Assembly (NCBI GenBank): GCA_009720755.1
Contig: WNKV01000004.1
Location: 1-64,000, forward strand
DNA: 64,000 bases
Origin: Rhodoplanes serenus
GTDB taxonomy: Bacteria > Pseudomonadota > Alphaproteobacteria > Rhizobiales > Xanthobacteraceae
Direction of reading: 5' to 3'
The notes under the pieces: generated by a model
The model's input: the letters and a program-made list of their open reading frames with translations, nothing else
Told to the model about the DNA's origin: nothing
Databases searched by the model: none
Position numbers and translations under genes: made by a program
In this document: piece by piece, positions 33,306-43,626 of the stretch
Numbering within the stretch: position 1 is the stretch's first letter
How the letters are laid out: each line of letters opens with the position of its first letter

Positions 33306-34805
33306 TCACTCGGCCAACGCCTCCTTGCGCTTGCGGAACACGGTGGGCGACATGAGCACCAGGATCAGCAGCGCCGCGACGGCGAGCAGGCCGGCGCTGA
33401 TCGGCCGCTGCACGAACACGGCGACGTCGCCGTCGGAGAGTAGCATGGCGCGGCGAAAATTCTCCTCGAGCTGCGGTCCCAGCACGAGGCCGAGCAGCAG
33501 CGGCGCCGGCTCGGCCCCGACCTTGATGAAGAGATAGCCGACCAGCGCGCAGCCGAGCATCAGCCAGATGTTGAACACGCTGTTGGCGATGCCGTAGGTG
33601 CCGATGCAGCACAAGAGCGCGATCGCCGGGAACAGCAGCCGATAGGGGATCTTCAGCATCGACACCCAGATGCCGACCAGCGGCAGGTTGATGATCAAGA
33701 GCATCAGGTTGCCGACCCACATGGAGGCGATGACGCCCCACACGAGCTGCGGCTGCTCGCTCATGATCTGCGGGCCGGGCTGGATGCCGTGCATCATCAG
33801 GGCGCCGATCATCAGAGCCATCAGGGCATTGGCCGGAATGCCGAGGGTGAGGAGCGGAATGAAGCTGGTCTGCGCGCCGGCATTGTTGGCGGCCTCCGGC
33901 GCCGCCACGCCCTCGATGGCGCCGTGGCCGAACATCGCCTTGTTCTTCGAGACCTTCTTCTCGATCGCATAGGCCGTGAACGGCGGCAGCGCAGCGCCGC
34001 CGCCCGGCAGCACCCCGAGGATGGAGCCGATCAGCGTGCCGCGGGTCATCGCCGGGAACGCCGCCTTCAGATCGGCCACGCTCGGCACCAGGTCGCGGAC
34101 CTTCTGGCTCACCACCTGGCGCACCGGCGGCCGCTCCAGGTTGGCCATGATCTCGGCGAGACCGAACAAGCCCATGGCGACCGGCACGAAGTCGATGCCG
34201 TCGCCGAGCTCGGCGATGCCGAACGTCATCCGCGCCGCCCCCGATGACACATCGATGCCGATCAGCCCGAGCAGCAGGCCGAGCAGCACCATGGCGAGCG
34301 CCTTCATGACGGAGCCGTGCGCCAGCACCACGGCGGCGAGCAGGCCGAGCACCAGCAGGCTGAAATACTCGACCGCGGTGAACTTCAGCGCCAGCGCCGA
34401 CAACGGCACGCTGAGCAGGCAGATCACGAGGGTGGCGATGGTGCCGGCGTAGAACGACGAGATCGCCGCGATGGCGAGCGCCGGCCCGGCGCGGCCCTGC
34501 TGGGCCATCTCGTGGCCGTCCAGGCAGGTGACCACCGACGAGGTCTCGCCCGGCACGTTGACCAGGATGGCGGTGGTGGAGCCGCCGTACTGGGCGCCGT
34601 AGAAGATGCCGGCGAGCAGGATGAAGGCCGAGGTCGGATCGAGCCCGAAGGTGAAGGGCAGCAGCAGCGCCACCGTCGGGATCGGGCCGATGCCGGGCAG
34701 CACCCCGATGGCGGTGCCGATGACGACGCCGATCAGGCAGTACAGCAGGTTGACGGGCTGCACCGCGGTGGCGAGGCCGAGCGCCAGATTGCCGAACAGG
34801 TCCAT
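33306..34805 (-). CDS. tctA: TctA family large permease
   Basis: Large membrane subunit of a tripartite tricarboxylate transporter. The 499 residues form about eleven to twelve helices with the family's signatures GVLPGIGPIPTVALLLPFTFGLDPTSAFILLAGIFYGAQYGGSTTAILVN-type region near 35-85 and IGSILGVLPGGGAALPPFTAY near 256. Runs in the order tctC-tctB-tctA on the minus strand, 13 bases after tctB. The substrate could be citrate or another carboxylate or aromatic acid; sequence alone does not say. Confidence 0.95.
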   Translation of the reverse strand: MDLFGNLALGLATAVQPVNLLYCLIGVVIGTAIGVLPGIGPIPTVALLLPFTFGLDPTSAFILLAGIFYGAQYGGSTTAILVNVPGETSSVVTCLDGHEMAQQGRAGPALAIAAISSFYAGTIATLVICLLSVPLSALALKFTAVEYFSLLVLGLLAAVVLAHGSVMKALAMVLLGLLLGLIGIDVSSGAARMTFGIAELGDGIDFVPVAMGLFGLAEIMANLERPPVRQVVSQKVRDLVPSVADLKAAFPAMTRGTLIGSILGVLPGGGAALPPFTAYAIEKKVSKNKAMFGHGAIEGVAAPEAANNAGAQTSFIPLLTLGIPANALMALMIGALMMHGIQPGPQIMSEQPQLVWGVIASMWVGNLMLLIINLPLVGIWVSMLKIPYRLLFPAIALLCCIGTYGIANSVFNIWLMLGCALVGYLFIKVGAEPAPLLLGLVLGPQLEENFRRAMLLSDGDVAVFVQRPISAGLLAVAALLILVLMSPTVFRKRKEALAE

Positions 34806-34818
34806 CGCGCCCGGCTCC

Positions 34819-35271
34819 TCACCACGGCCAGATCGGCACCGGCAGCTTCAGCGCCTGGACGAACAGCAGCACCGCGCCGACCGCCATGGCGCCGCCGAAC
34901 AGCACCGTCTCCAGCGGCCGCGTCTCGCGGCTGGCGAAGCCCGCGATCACGATGGTGGCGACCGCGGCGATCATCAGCCCCGCGGTGGTCACCAGCAGCG
35001 CGAAGGCGGCGACCGCCGCCAGGATGAACACGACGCCGCGCGGCTGCGGCGGCGCGATGGGGTGGAACGCCGCGACCGCGCCGCGGATGACGAAGAAGAG
35101 GCCGAAGGCGAGCACCAGCGCGGCGACCACCCGGGGCATGTAGCCGGGCCCCATATTGGCGGCGGTGCCGACCCGCAGCGACCAGGTGGCGGCGGCCGTG
35201 AAACCGGCGACCGCGATCAGGAAGCCGCCGAACAGCAGGTCGCGCAGATCGCCGCGCCGGCGCTCCGCCAT
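34819..35271 (-). CDS. tctB: TctB family small permease
   Basis: Small membrane subunit of the tripartite tricarboxylate transporter: 150 residues, four hydrophobic helices (about 12-30, 43-63, 80-105, 120-142), with the typical GPGYMPR segment after helix one. The ATG four bases after the tctC stop is preferred over a GTG one codon earlier. Confidence 0.9.
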   Translation of the reverse strand: MAERRRGDLRDLLFGGFLIAVAGFTAAATWSLRVGTAANMGPGYMPRVVAALVLAFGLFFVIRGAVAAFHPIAPPQPRGVVFILAAVAAFALLVTTAGLMIAAVATIVIAGFASRETRPLETVLFGGAMAVGAVLLFVQALKLPVPIWPW

Positions 35272-35275
35272 CACC

Positions 35276-36250
35276 TCACTCGCCCTTGATGCCGTTCTCG
35301 CGCACCACCTCGCCGAGCGTCCTGACGTTGTCGGCGAACCAGCTCTTGAACGCGGCCGGGCCGTCGGCCTTCACGGTGCCGCCGAGGTCGGCGATCTTGC
35401 CGGCGATGTCCGGCATCGCGAGAATCTTGCGCAGCTCGGCGTCGAGCCTGGCGACCAGCTCGGGCGGCGAGCCGGCCGTCACCATCAGGCCCTGCCAGGT
35501 GCCGGCATCGCCGGCCGGCAGCTTCGCCTCGTCGAAGGTCGGCACGTCGGGCACCGCCGGCAGTCGCGCCGGGCCCGACACCGCGAGGCCGACGAGCTGC
35601 CCGTTCTTCACGAACGGCAGCGTGGCGCTGACGCCGTTGAAGATCACCTGGCTCTCGCCCGCCACCACGGCGCGGGTCGCGGCGGCGCCGCCGCGATAGG
35701 GGACGTTCTTCCATTCGATCCCGAGCGCCTTGGCGACGCGGATCGGGGTGACGTGATTCATGCCGCCGATGCCGGAGTTGGCGACCGCCAGCTTGCCCGG
35801 ATTGGCCTTGGCGAAGGCGACCAGCTCGGCGATGGATTTCGCCGGCACCTGCGGGCTCACGGCCAGAACGTAAGGAGCGAACATGATCATGCCGACCGGC
35901 GCCAGATCCTTCTGCGGATCGAAGGTGAGGTCGGGGAACAGGCTGGGCGCCAGCGCCAGGGTGCCGACATCGAGCAGCAGCAGCGTGTGGCCGTCCTTCG
36001 GCGCCTTGGCGACCGCATCGGCGCCGATATTGCCGGAGCCGCCCGGCTTGTTCTCGACCACCACGGCCTGGCCGATCGCCTCCTGGAGCTTCGGCGCGAT
36101 CAGGCGGGCCAGGATGTCGGAGGAGCCGCCGGGCGCGTAGGGCACGACGATGCGCACGGCGCGGCCGAAGCTCTGGGCATCGGCGGTGGCGGGCAGGGCG
36201 GCGATGGCGAGCCACGCCGCCATGGCGATCATGACGAAGGGTCGGAACAT
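35276..36250 (-). CDS. tctC: TctC-like periplasmic substrate-binding protein
   Basis: Extracytoplasmic binding protein (Bug/TctC family) of 324 residues from the ATG at 36250, which follows GAGGAC. The signal peptide ends near ADAQ (about residue 26). Family motifs are RIVVPYAPGGSSDILARLIAPKL, VVVENKPGGSGNIGAD and [18 protein letters not shown] longer frame starting at 36292 has no ribosome site. First gene of the tctCBA operon. It delivers a carboxylate-type ligand to TctA/TctB. Confidence 0.94.
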   Translation of the reverse strand: MFRPFVMIAMAAWLAIAALPATADAQSFGRAVRIVVPYAPGGSSDILARLIAPKLQEAIGQAVVVENKPGGSGNIGADAVAKAPKDGHTLLLLDVGTLALAPSLFPDLTFDPQKDLAPVGMIMFAPYVLAVSPQVPAKSIAELVAFAKANPGKLAVANSGIGGMNHVTPIRVAKALGIEWKNVPYRGGAAATRAVVAGESQVIFNGVSATLPFVKNGQLVGLAVSGPARLPAVPDVPTFDEAKLPAGDAGTWQGLMVTAGSPPELVARLDAELRKILAMPDIAGKIADLGGTVKADGPAAFKSWFADNVRTLGEVVRENGIKGE

Positions 36251-36871
36251 GGGCGTCCTCTTGGGCCGGTCGGGTCGGGTCGGAGACGACACGCGGGAGA
36301 TCGGACGACGGATCAGAGCGGACGGAGAACGCGGCCGCCGCGGAAATGATAAGCCCGCTTCGCGACGCGGCGTGAGTCCCCCGCAGCATGGCCGGCATTC
36401 ACATTCTGCGTGCTGGAACGGTCCGGCACCACCTGTACGACGTCGTATGATCTGAGATGCGTTGAACGACCTCTGACCGCCGCGAAGCGGCGGTCCGGAC
36501 TCAGCCGAGCGTTCGACGTTTGCGGCTGGACGGGAGGCCGAGTTGCACCGGCGGCACGCAAGCGCGGCAGACGGCCATACCGCACCGCGATCGAGCGACG
36601 CTGAGTCCAGGGACGAGTCTCAAGGGGACGTCTCGGGGGAGAGCCTCGAGGGGAGAGTCTCACCCGCCGTATCGGCGACGCGACGGCCTCCCAGTCGCGC
36701 CGGTCGGCGACTGGCCAGACCGCGCCCGCGGGCGAACAAACGATGGCGGCGGACGCGCCGCGATGTCGCGCCCATACGGTCGTGTCGGCAGGGCCGAGAA
36801 GGCTTGCCGGGAACGCCTGCCGCGACACCACGCCGCGGCGGCGATTCATCGACGGCCGTGCCGCCGCGCCG
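36251..36871. other. Gap between tctC and phaR
   Basis: About 620 bases with no supportable gene; the long minus-strand frame here is Arg/Pro-rich noise. It contains a perfect 12-base palindrome (TACGACGTCGTA, 36436-36447) that could be an operator. A stretch at 36610-36664 shows four imperfect copies of a 13-14 base GGGAGAGTCTC-like unit. The tctCBA promoter must lie near 36260-36450. Confidence 0.5.
36436..36447. promoter_or_regulatory. Perfect 12-base palindrome upstream of tctC
   Basis: TACGACGTCGTA lies about 186 bases before the tctC ATG. Palindromes of this type bind dimeric repressors such as GntR- or LysR-family proteins, but no regulator gene is adjacent, so this is only a candidate. 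Confidence 0.3.
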
Positions 36872-37489
36872 TCAGGTGCTGTGGCCCTTGTCCTTGTCGG
36901 ACTCGCTCAGCCGCTCCAACCGCTTCTGCATGTCTTCGAGCTGGCGCCGCAGCGCATCGATCTCGCTCGCCGGGGTGTCGGCGCGCGTCTCGCCGCGGTC
37001 GGCCTTGTCGGCGTCGCCGCCCTCGGCGGCGTCACGGCGCGCGAACGGCGTGAACATCGTGAAGGCGCGCTGGAACATCTCCATGTTCCGCCGCACCTGG
37101 TCCTCCATGGTGCCGAACCCGCCGACCCCCCAGGCCTGCGTCATCTGATCGCGAAACTTCGACTGCTCGCGCGAGAACAGGTCGAGGGAGCTCTCCAGAT
37201 AGCGCGGCACCAGCATCTGCATGCTGTCGCCGTAGAAGCGGATGAGCTGGCGCAGGAACGTGATGGGCAGCAGGTTCTGGCCCTGCTTGCCCTCCTGCTC
37301 GAAGATGATCTGGGTCAGCACCGAGCGGGTGATGTCTTCGCCGGTCTTGGCGTCGTAGACGACGAAGTCCTCGCCCGACTTCAGCATTCCGGCGAGGTCC
37401 TCGAGCGTGACGTACGTGCTCGTACCGGTGTTGTAGAGCCGGCGATTGGCGTATTTCTTGATGATCACCGGGGCTTCGGGCTTGGCCAT
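36872..37489 (-). CDS. phaR: Polyhydroxyalkanoate synthesis repressor
   Basis: PhaR binds both PHB granules and phasin/pha promoters, releasing the promoters when polymer accumulates. The 205 residues have the N-terminal PHB/PHA accumulation domain (IIKKYANRRLYNTGTSTYVTLEDLAGMLK, about 9-37), a second conserved block FLRQLIRFYGDSMQMLVPRYLE (about 88-109) and a charged C-terminal coiled coil (about 170-205). The ATG at 37489 matches the family's start; the upstream extension is not conserved. Divergent from phaA. Confidence 0.96.
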   Translation of the reverse strand: MAKPEAPVIIKKYANRRLYNTGTSTYVTLEDLAGMLKSGEDFVVYDAKTGEDITRSVLTQIIFEQEGKQGQNLLPITFLRQLIRFYGDSMQMLVPRYLESSLDLFSREQSKFRDQMTQAWGVGGFGTMEDQVRRNMEMFQRAFTMFTPFARRDAAEGGDADKADRGETRADTPASEIDALRRQLEDMQKRLERLSESDKDKGHST

Positions 37490-37943
37490 GGCGCGTCTGC
37501 TCTGCGACTGAGATGTCCGACGATGTCTCGGAGCGGGAGTGGTGTGCGCTCGCCCAAAATATAGTTCGGGAACCAAGGAATAGGCGAAATCCGTGGCGTC
37601 GGCTACCGTTTTGTGTGAGCACCCGCGAGAAGCCCCCATGCGCGGGGCGCCTGCGGCCGGTCACGGCCGGTCGTATCGAAGCCCGCCCCCTCACCAACGG
37701 TCCAGTCACCCGCGGTCCGGTTCGGGTCGGTCGTCGCACCCGATTGTCGAGCGCCATGTCGCCGTGCCAAGCTCCGCACCGAGCGCGCGTTCGGGAGAGA
37801 CGCCACCACCGTACCGGACAGCAGGCATCACCGAGAACAAGCGATAATCGAGGTCACGGCAGAACCGGGCCCGCGACACCACGCGGTGCGTCCGGCGGTC
37901 ATCGCCGCGACGGCCGTCCATCGGAACCAGGGAGCCTTGGAAC
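37490..37943. other. Divergent phaR-phaA promoter region
   Basis: About 450 bases between the two divergent starts. No gene is supported. It should hold both promoters and possibly PhaR sites; I could not identify a convincing operator by eye. Confidence 0.5.
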
Positions 37944-39119
<1,176 letters not shown>

Positions 39120-39137
39120 TCGGCGCGCACGGACTCC

Positions 39138-39162
39138 GGACGGGCGGCGCCGCCGCCCGTCC
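39138..39162. terminator. Strong hairpin after phaA
   Basis: Perfect 11-base stem (GGACGGGCGGC with GCCGCCCGTCC) and three-base loop, starting 19 bases after the phaA stop. No T run follows on the plus strand, so it may be a weak terminator or an mRNA-stabilising 3' end. Confidence 0.5.
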
Positions 39163-39490
39163 GCCAGACGAAAAACGCCGTACTCGGATCAGTACTGGTG
39201 GGGCGGGGTGGAGGCGGACGGCACCAGGCCGGCCCGCCTCACGCCGCCCCGCTTCGTTTCGACGGGCTGCGGCGCCGGATGCCGCCCCTGGATGCCGCCA
39301 CCGTCATGGACGCGCGCGGCGAACCGCGCCTCGCCATGCGACCGACGACGTCGCGGTTGCCGGATGCGCCCGCGACCGGGCATGATCCGCGCGACGCCCC
39401 GAAGGAGCCGGCTCCCGCCCGGGACGTCCGCTGCTCCTCCTCCCGGATGTCCGGCCCGCCGCCGGCCGTCTCGGTCATCGCGATTGGTCC
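39163..39490. other. Gap between phaA and the methyltransferase gene
   Basis: About 330 bases; open frames on both strands are low-complexity shadows. Nothing recognisable apart from the preceding hairpin. Presumably it holds the methyltransferase promoter. Confidence 0.45.
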
Positions 39491-40246
39491 ATGTCGCTCG
39501 ACGTCGTCGATCTGCGTAATTTCTACGCCCAGCAACTCGGCACGGTGGCGCGCCGCTTCATCGGCCGCGGCATTCGCGCCCGCTGGACCGACACCCGCGG
39601 CCAGCGGGTGCTCGGCATCGGTTACCCCACCCCCTATCTCGGCCTGTTCCGCGAGCACGCCGAACGGTGCCTCGCCTTCATGCCGGCCCAGCAGGGGGTG
39701 GTGCGCTGGCCATCGGCGCGGCCGACCCTGGCAGCGCTCGTCGAGGAATACGACCTGCCGCTCACCGATGCGGCCGTCGACCGGGTGCTCCTCGTCCATG
39801 CGCTGGAGATGGCCGAGGACGGCCTGTCGCTCTTGCGCGAGGTGTGGCGCGTGCTGTCGTCCAGCGGCCGCATCCTGGTGGTGATCCCCAACCGGCGCGG
39901 CCTGTGGGCCCGCATGGACACGACGCCGTTCGGCTACGGCCGGCCCTATTCGCGCTCGCAGATCGTCCACCTGTTGCGTGAATCCTCGTTCACGCCGACC
40001 TCCTGGGGCGAGGCGCTCTACATGCCGCCGATCGGCCGGCGCTGGTTCATGCGCTCGGCGGTGGCGTGGGAACGCACCGGCGCGACCCTGTCGATGCCGT
40101 TCGCCGGGGTCCACATCGTCGAGGCGACCAAGCAGGTCTATCGCAGCATCCCGGCCCGGCGCGAGAAGCGCCGGCTGGTGCCGAGCCTGGAGCCCGCACT
40201 CGGGCGGCCGATGCCGGGCGCGGTGGCGCGGATCGAGGTCGGCTGA
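39491..40246 (+). CDS. Class I SAM-dependent methyltransferase
   Basis: A 251-residue Rossmann-fold methyltransferase. After RRFIGRGIRARWTDTRGQRVLGIGYPTPYL (a variant motif I, with G-x-G-Y in place of the usual G-x-G-x-G), it continues with VDRVLLVHALEMAEDGLSLLREVWRVLSSSGRILVVIPNRRGLWAR, the usual motif II-IV region. The substrate cannot be inferred. It is a conserved type in Rhizobiales. Confidence 0.82.
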   Translation: MSLDVVDLRNFYAQQLGTVARRFIGRGIRARWTDTRGQRVLGIGYPTPYLGLFREHAERCLAFMPAQQGVVRWPSARPTLAALVEEYDLPLTDAAVDRVLLVHALEMAEDGLSLLREVWRVLSSSGRILVVIPNRRGLWARMDTTPFGYGRPYSRSQIVHLLRESSFTPTSWGEALYMPPIGRRWFMRSAVAWERTGATLSMPFAGVHIVEATKQVYRSIPARREKRRLVPSLEPALGRPMPGAVARIEVG

Positions 40247-40591
40247 CTGCCGCGTCGGCGCCGCCCTCGCCTTACTTCACTGCGCCTGATGACTGACGCC
40301 CTCGGACTGCACCCTCCGGCTGCGGTAGCCCGATGCGCAAGCCGGCATCCGGCGGATGTGGCGGACCGAAGGTCCGACCCTGGGCGGTCACCATGGGGCG
40401 GTCATGATGTTGCGCTAGTTGCGTCGCAGCCGTATCTCAAGGCTCCGCGGTCGGCGCCCGTTCGCACCGTGTCGTGATCCCGCGGTCGCTCGTTACGCCG
40501 TGGCGGCCTCGCGGCCCGTCACGGCATGACGGTGCGGCGAGCGTTGTCATCAGCCATCCGGACCGCGCCGGCGTGGTTCTCGGAGCACCTC
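40247..40591. other. Gap before the HlyD-like gene
   Basis: About 345 bases with no gene seen; it should contain the promoter of the export operon. An in-frame ATG at 40526 would extend the adaptor by 22 residues but lacks a ribosome site. Confidence 0.45.
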
Positions 40592-41734
40592 ATGGACGAC
40601 AGGACCCGCCTGTTGCATTCGCTGTCGATCGATCGCAGCACCCCGGCGGCGGCGCCCCGTCGCCGGACGCCGTGGCCGATCCTGACCGGCGGGCTCGTGG
40701 CCGGCCTCGCCGCCGCCGCCGCCGTCTGGCTTCTCGTCCCGCGCGACAGCTCCGCCCCGCCCCCGGCGACCGGGGTCGCCGCCACGGCGCCGGCGCCCGC
40801 GACCACCTCCGGCCAGGCTCCGGCGAGCGCCCCGACGGCCGCCCCGGCGGCGCGGCCGCGCAGCGGCCTGTCGGCCTCCGGCTATGTGGTCGCCCGCCGC
40901 AAGGCGACGGTGGCGGCCGAGATCACCGGCAAGGTCACCGAGGTGCTGGTCGAGGAGGGCATGGTGGTGGAGCAGGGCCAGGTGGTGGCCCGCATCTACA
41001 GCAAGCTCGTCGAGACGGACCTGGCGCTGTCGCGCTCGCGCAGCACGGCCGCCGAGGCCGCCGTCAATGCCATCACGGCGGATCTGGCCGAGGCCGAGCG
41101 CATCTTCACCCGGACCGAAAGCCTGTCTCAGAAGAACTTTGCCAGCGAAGCCGACCTCACCCGCACCCGGGCGCGCGTCCATGTTCTGCGCGCCCAGCTC
41201 GCCCAGGCGCAGGCTCAGCTCGCCACCGCGCGGCTGGAGACCCAGCGCTGGAGCGAGGTGCTGGAGCAGCACAGCGTCAAGGCACCGTTCGCCGGCGTCG
41301 TCGTCGACCGCAGCGCCCAGGCCGGCGAGATGGTGTCGCCGATGTCGGCCGGCGGCAGCTTCACCCGCACCGGCATCTGCACCATCGTCGACATGGCGTC
41401 GATCGAGATCGAGGTCGACGTCAACGAGGCGTTCATCGGCCGCGTCCAGAAAGGCGGCGCCGTCCGGGCGACGCTCGACGCCTATCCGGACTGGACGATT
41501 CCCGCCTATGTGATCGCCATCGTGCCGACCGCCAACCGCGAGAAGGCCACCGTGAAGGTGCGCATCGGCCTGCGTGAGAAGGACCCGCGGGTGCTGCCCG
41601 ACATGGCCGTCAAGGTGATCTTCGTGGAGAACGAGACCGCCGCAGCGCCGAGCCCGGCGTCCGCTTCGTCCCTGCCCACACCCGCCCCGGCGGATTCCGG
41701 GTCGCCCGCGGCGAATGCCACCGCGGCCCGATAA
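40592..41734 (+). CDS. HlyD/MacA-type periplasmic adaptor
   Basis: Membrane fusion protein of 380 residues: a cytoplasmic N-terminal stretch, one membrane anchor (about 30-50), a Pro/Ala linker, then split biotinyl-lipoyl domains (ASGYVVARRKATVAAEITGKVTEVLVEEG and VKAPFAGVVVDRSAQAGEMVSP) flanking a coiled-coil hairpin (about 145-215), and a beta-barrel domain. GGAG precedes the ATG at seven bases. It is followed by an ATPase and two FtsX-like permeases, which together look like a MacAB-type exporter. Cargo unknown. Confidence 0.9.
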   Translation: MDDRTRLLHSLSIDRSTPAAAPRRRTPWPILTGGLVAGLAAAAAVWLLVPRDSSAPPPATGVAATAPAPATTSGQAPASAPTAAPAARPRSGLSASGYVVARRKATVAAEITGKVTEVLVEEGMVVEQGQVVARIYSKLVETDLALSRSRSTAAEAAVNAITADLAEAERIFTRTESLSQKNFASEADLTRTRARVHVLRAQLAQAQAQLATARLETQRWSEVLEQHSVKAPFAGVVVDRSAQAGEMVSPMSAGGSFTRTGICTIVDMASIEIEVDVNEAFIGRVQKGGAVRATLDAYPDWTIPAYVIAIVPTANREKATVKVRIGLREKDPRVLPDMAVKVIFVENETAAAPSPASASSLPTPAPADSGSPAANATAAR

Positions 41735-41772
41735 CCCGCCGAACCCCCGCCCGTACCGGAGAGAATGCGTCG

Positions 41773-42468
41773 ATGTCCGACCTGCCCCTCGTTCGTCTCG
41801 CCGGCGTCAGCAAAGGCTTCGTCAAAGGCAAGGATGCCATCACCATCTTCGACAAGCTCGACCTCGCGATCCCGGCCGGCGACTTCGTCGCCGTGATGGG
41901 GCCGTCGGGCTCCGGCAAGTCGACCCTGCTCAACCTGCTCGGCGGTATCGACCGACCCGACACCGGCGAGGTGCAGGTCGCCGGCTCGCGCATCGACGCG
42001 CTGTCGGAAGGCGAGCTGTCGGCCTGGCGCGCCGCCCATATCGGCTTCGTGTTCCAGTTCTATAATCTGATGCCGATGCTCACCGCGGCCCAGAACGTCG
42101 AGCTGCCGCTGCTGCTCACCCGGCTCGGCAAGGCCGACCGGCGCCGCCACGTCGAGACCGCGCTGACCATCGTCAATCTCGCCGATCGCGCCAAGCACTA
42201 TCCGCGCGAGATGTCGGGTGGCCAGCAGCAGCGCGTCGCCATCGCCCGCGCCATCGTGTCGGACCCCGAGCTCCTGCTGTGCGACGAGCCGACCGGCGAC
42301 CTCGACCGCACCTCCGCCGACGAGATCCTCGGCATGCTGAAGGCGCTCAACCGCGATCTCGGCAAGACCATCGTGATGGTCACCCACGATCCCGCCGCGG
42401 CCCGTTATGCCCGCCGCACCCTCCACCTCGACAAGGGTCACTTCGAGGAGAAGGAGCTGGCCGCGTGA
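41773..42468 (+). CDS. MacB/LolD-type ABC transporter ATPase
   Basis: A 231-residue ATP-binding subunit with Walker A GPSGSGKS (43-50), Q-loop [10 protein letters not shown], signature MSGGQQQR (147-154), Walker [13 protein letters not shown] and H-loop VTHD. The closest class is the MacB/LolD/YknY group that powers FtsX-like permeases. It overlaps the next gene in GTGA. Confidence 0.95.
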   Translation: MSDLPLVRLAGVSKGFVKGKDAITIFDKLDLAIPAGDFVAVMGPSGSGKSTLLNLLGGIDRPDTGEVQVAGSRIDALSEGELSAWRAAHIGFVFQFYNLMPMLTAAQNVELPLLLTRLGKADRRRHVETALTIVNLADRAKHYPREMSGGQQQRVAIARAIVSDPELLLCDEPTGDLDRTSADEILGMLKALNRDLGKTIVMVTHDPAAARYARRTLHLDKGHFEEKELAA

Positions 42469-43625
42469 ACGACTTCCTGCTGATCCGCAAGAACCTGTTC
42501 CGCAAGAAGCTGCGGGCGATCCTGATGATCGTCTCGATCCTGGTCGCCTTCGCGATCTTCGGCGTGCTGGCGGCGTTCGAGCGCGCCTTCAACGCCGGCG
42601 AGGAGGTGTCGGAGGCCGACCGGCTGGTGGTGGTCAACAAGATCAACTTCACGCAGCCGCTGCCGATCGCCTACTTCAACCGCGTCGCCGCCGTGGAGGG
42701 CGTGCGGCAGGTCACCTTCGCCAATTGGTTCGGCGGTTATTACCAGGACCCCAAGAACTTCACCGTGGTGATGGCGGTGGAGCCCGAGAGCTACCTCAAG
42801 CTGATCTCCACCGAATACGCCTTCACGCCGGAGATGACCGAAGCGTTCGTGCGCAACCGCACCGGCGCGTTGGTCGGCGAGCAGCTCGCCGCCAAGTGGG
42901 GCTGGAAGGTCGGCGACCGCATCCCGATCTCGTCCAGCATCTTCTCTCAGAAGAACGGCTCGACCGCCTGGGACGTCACCATCGTGGGCATCTTCGGCAA
43001 GAACAAGCCGCAGGCCGACACCACGCTGATGCTGATCCAGTACGCCTATTTCGACGAGACCCGCTCGTTCGGCAAGGACACCATCGGCTGGCTGGTGCTC
43101 AAGACCGCCTCGCCGGCTCTCAACGATCAGGTGGCCAAGTCCATCGACGGGATGTTCGCCAACTCGCCCTACGAGACCGCGACCGATACCGAGAAGGCGT
43201 TCAACAAGGCGTTCGTGGCCCAGCTCGGCAACATCGCGCTGATCGTCCAGCTCGTCGTCGGCGCCGCCTTCGTCACCATCCTGATGATCGTCGGCAACAC
43301 CATGGTGATGGCGATCCGCGAGCGCACCCGGGAGATCGCGGTGCTCAAGACGCTCGGCTTCTCGGGCGGCCGGGTGCTGCGCCTGGTGCTCGGCGAGACG
43401 CTGCTCCTGGCGCTGATCGGCGGCACCGCCGGGCTGCTGCTGGCCTGGCTGGCGACCCGCGCGATGAGCCAGAGCCTCGGCAACTTCATCCCCGGCCTGT
43501 CGCTGAGCCCCGGCATCGTTGCGGCGGCCATCGGCTTCATGGTGCTGCTCGGCCTCGCCACCGGCCTGGTGCCGGCCCTCAATGCGTTCCGGCTGCGGAT
43601 CGCCGACGGCATGGGGCGCGGCTGA
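42465..43625 (+). CDS. FtsX-like ABC permease (first)
   Basis: A 386-residue permease with the MacB layout: an N-terminal helix (about 17-40), a large periplasmic domain (about 41-265), and three C-terminal helices (about 270-295, 315-345, 350-375). It starts with GTG overlapping the ATPase stop. The cytoplasmic segment RERTREIAVLKTLGFS is the FtsX-family coupling helix. Confidence 0.92.
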   Translation: MNDFLLIRKNLFRKKLRAILMIVSILVAFAIFGVLAAFERAFNAGEEVSEADRLVVVNKINFTQPLPIAYFNRVAAVEGVRQVTFANWFGGYYQDPKNFTVVMAVEPESYLKLISTEYAFTPEMTEAFVRNRTGALVGEQLAAKWGWKVGDRIPISSSIFSQKNGSTAWDVTIVGIFGKNKPQADTTLMLIQYAYFDETRSFGKDTIGWLVLKTASPALNDQVAKSIDGMFANSPYETATDTEKAFNKAFVAQLGNIALIVQLVVGAAFVTILMIVGNTMVMAIRERTREIAVLKTLGFSGGRVLRLVLGETLLLALIGGTAGLLLAWLATRAMSQSLGNFIPGLSLSPGIVAAAIGFMVLLGLATGLVPALNAFRLRIADGMGRG

Positions 43626-43626
43626 C

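Noticed and set aside
36313-36849. 178-residue minus-strand frame in the tctC-phaR gap
   Set aside because: Arg/Pro/Ser-rich without motif or ribosome site; treated as non-coding.
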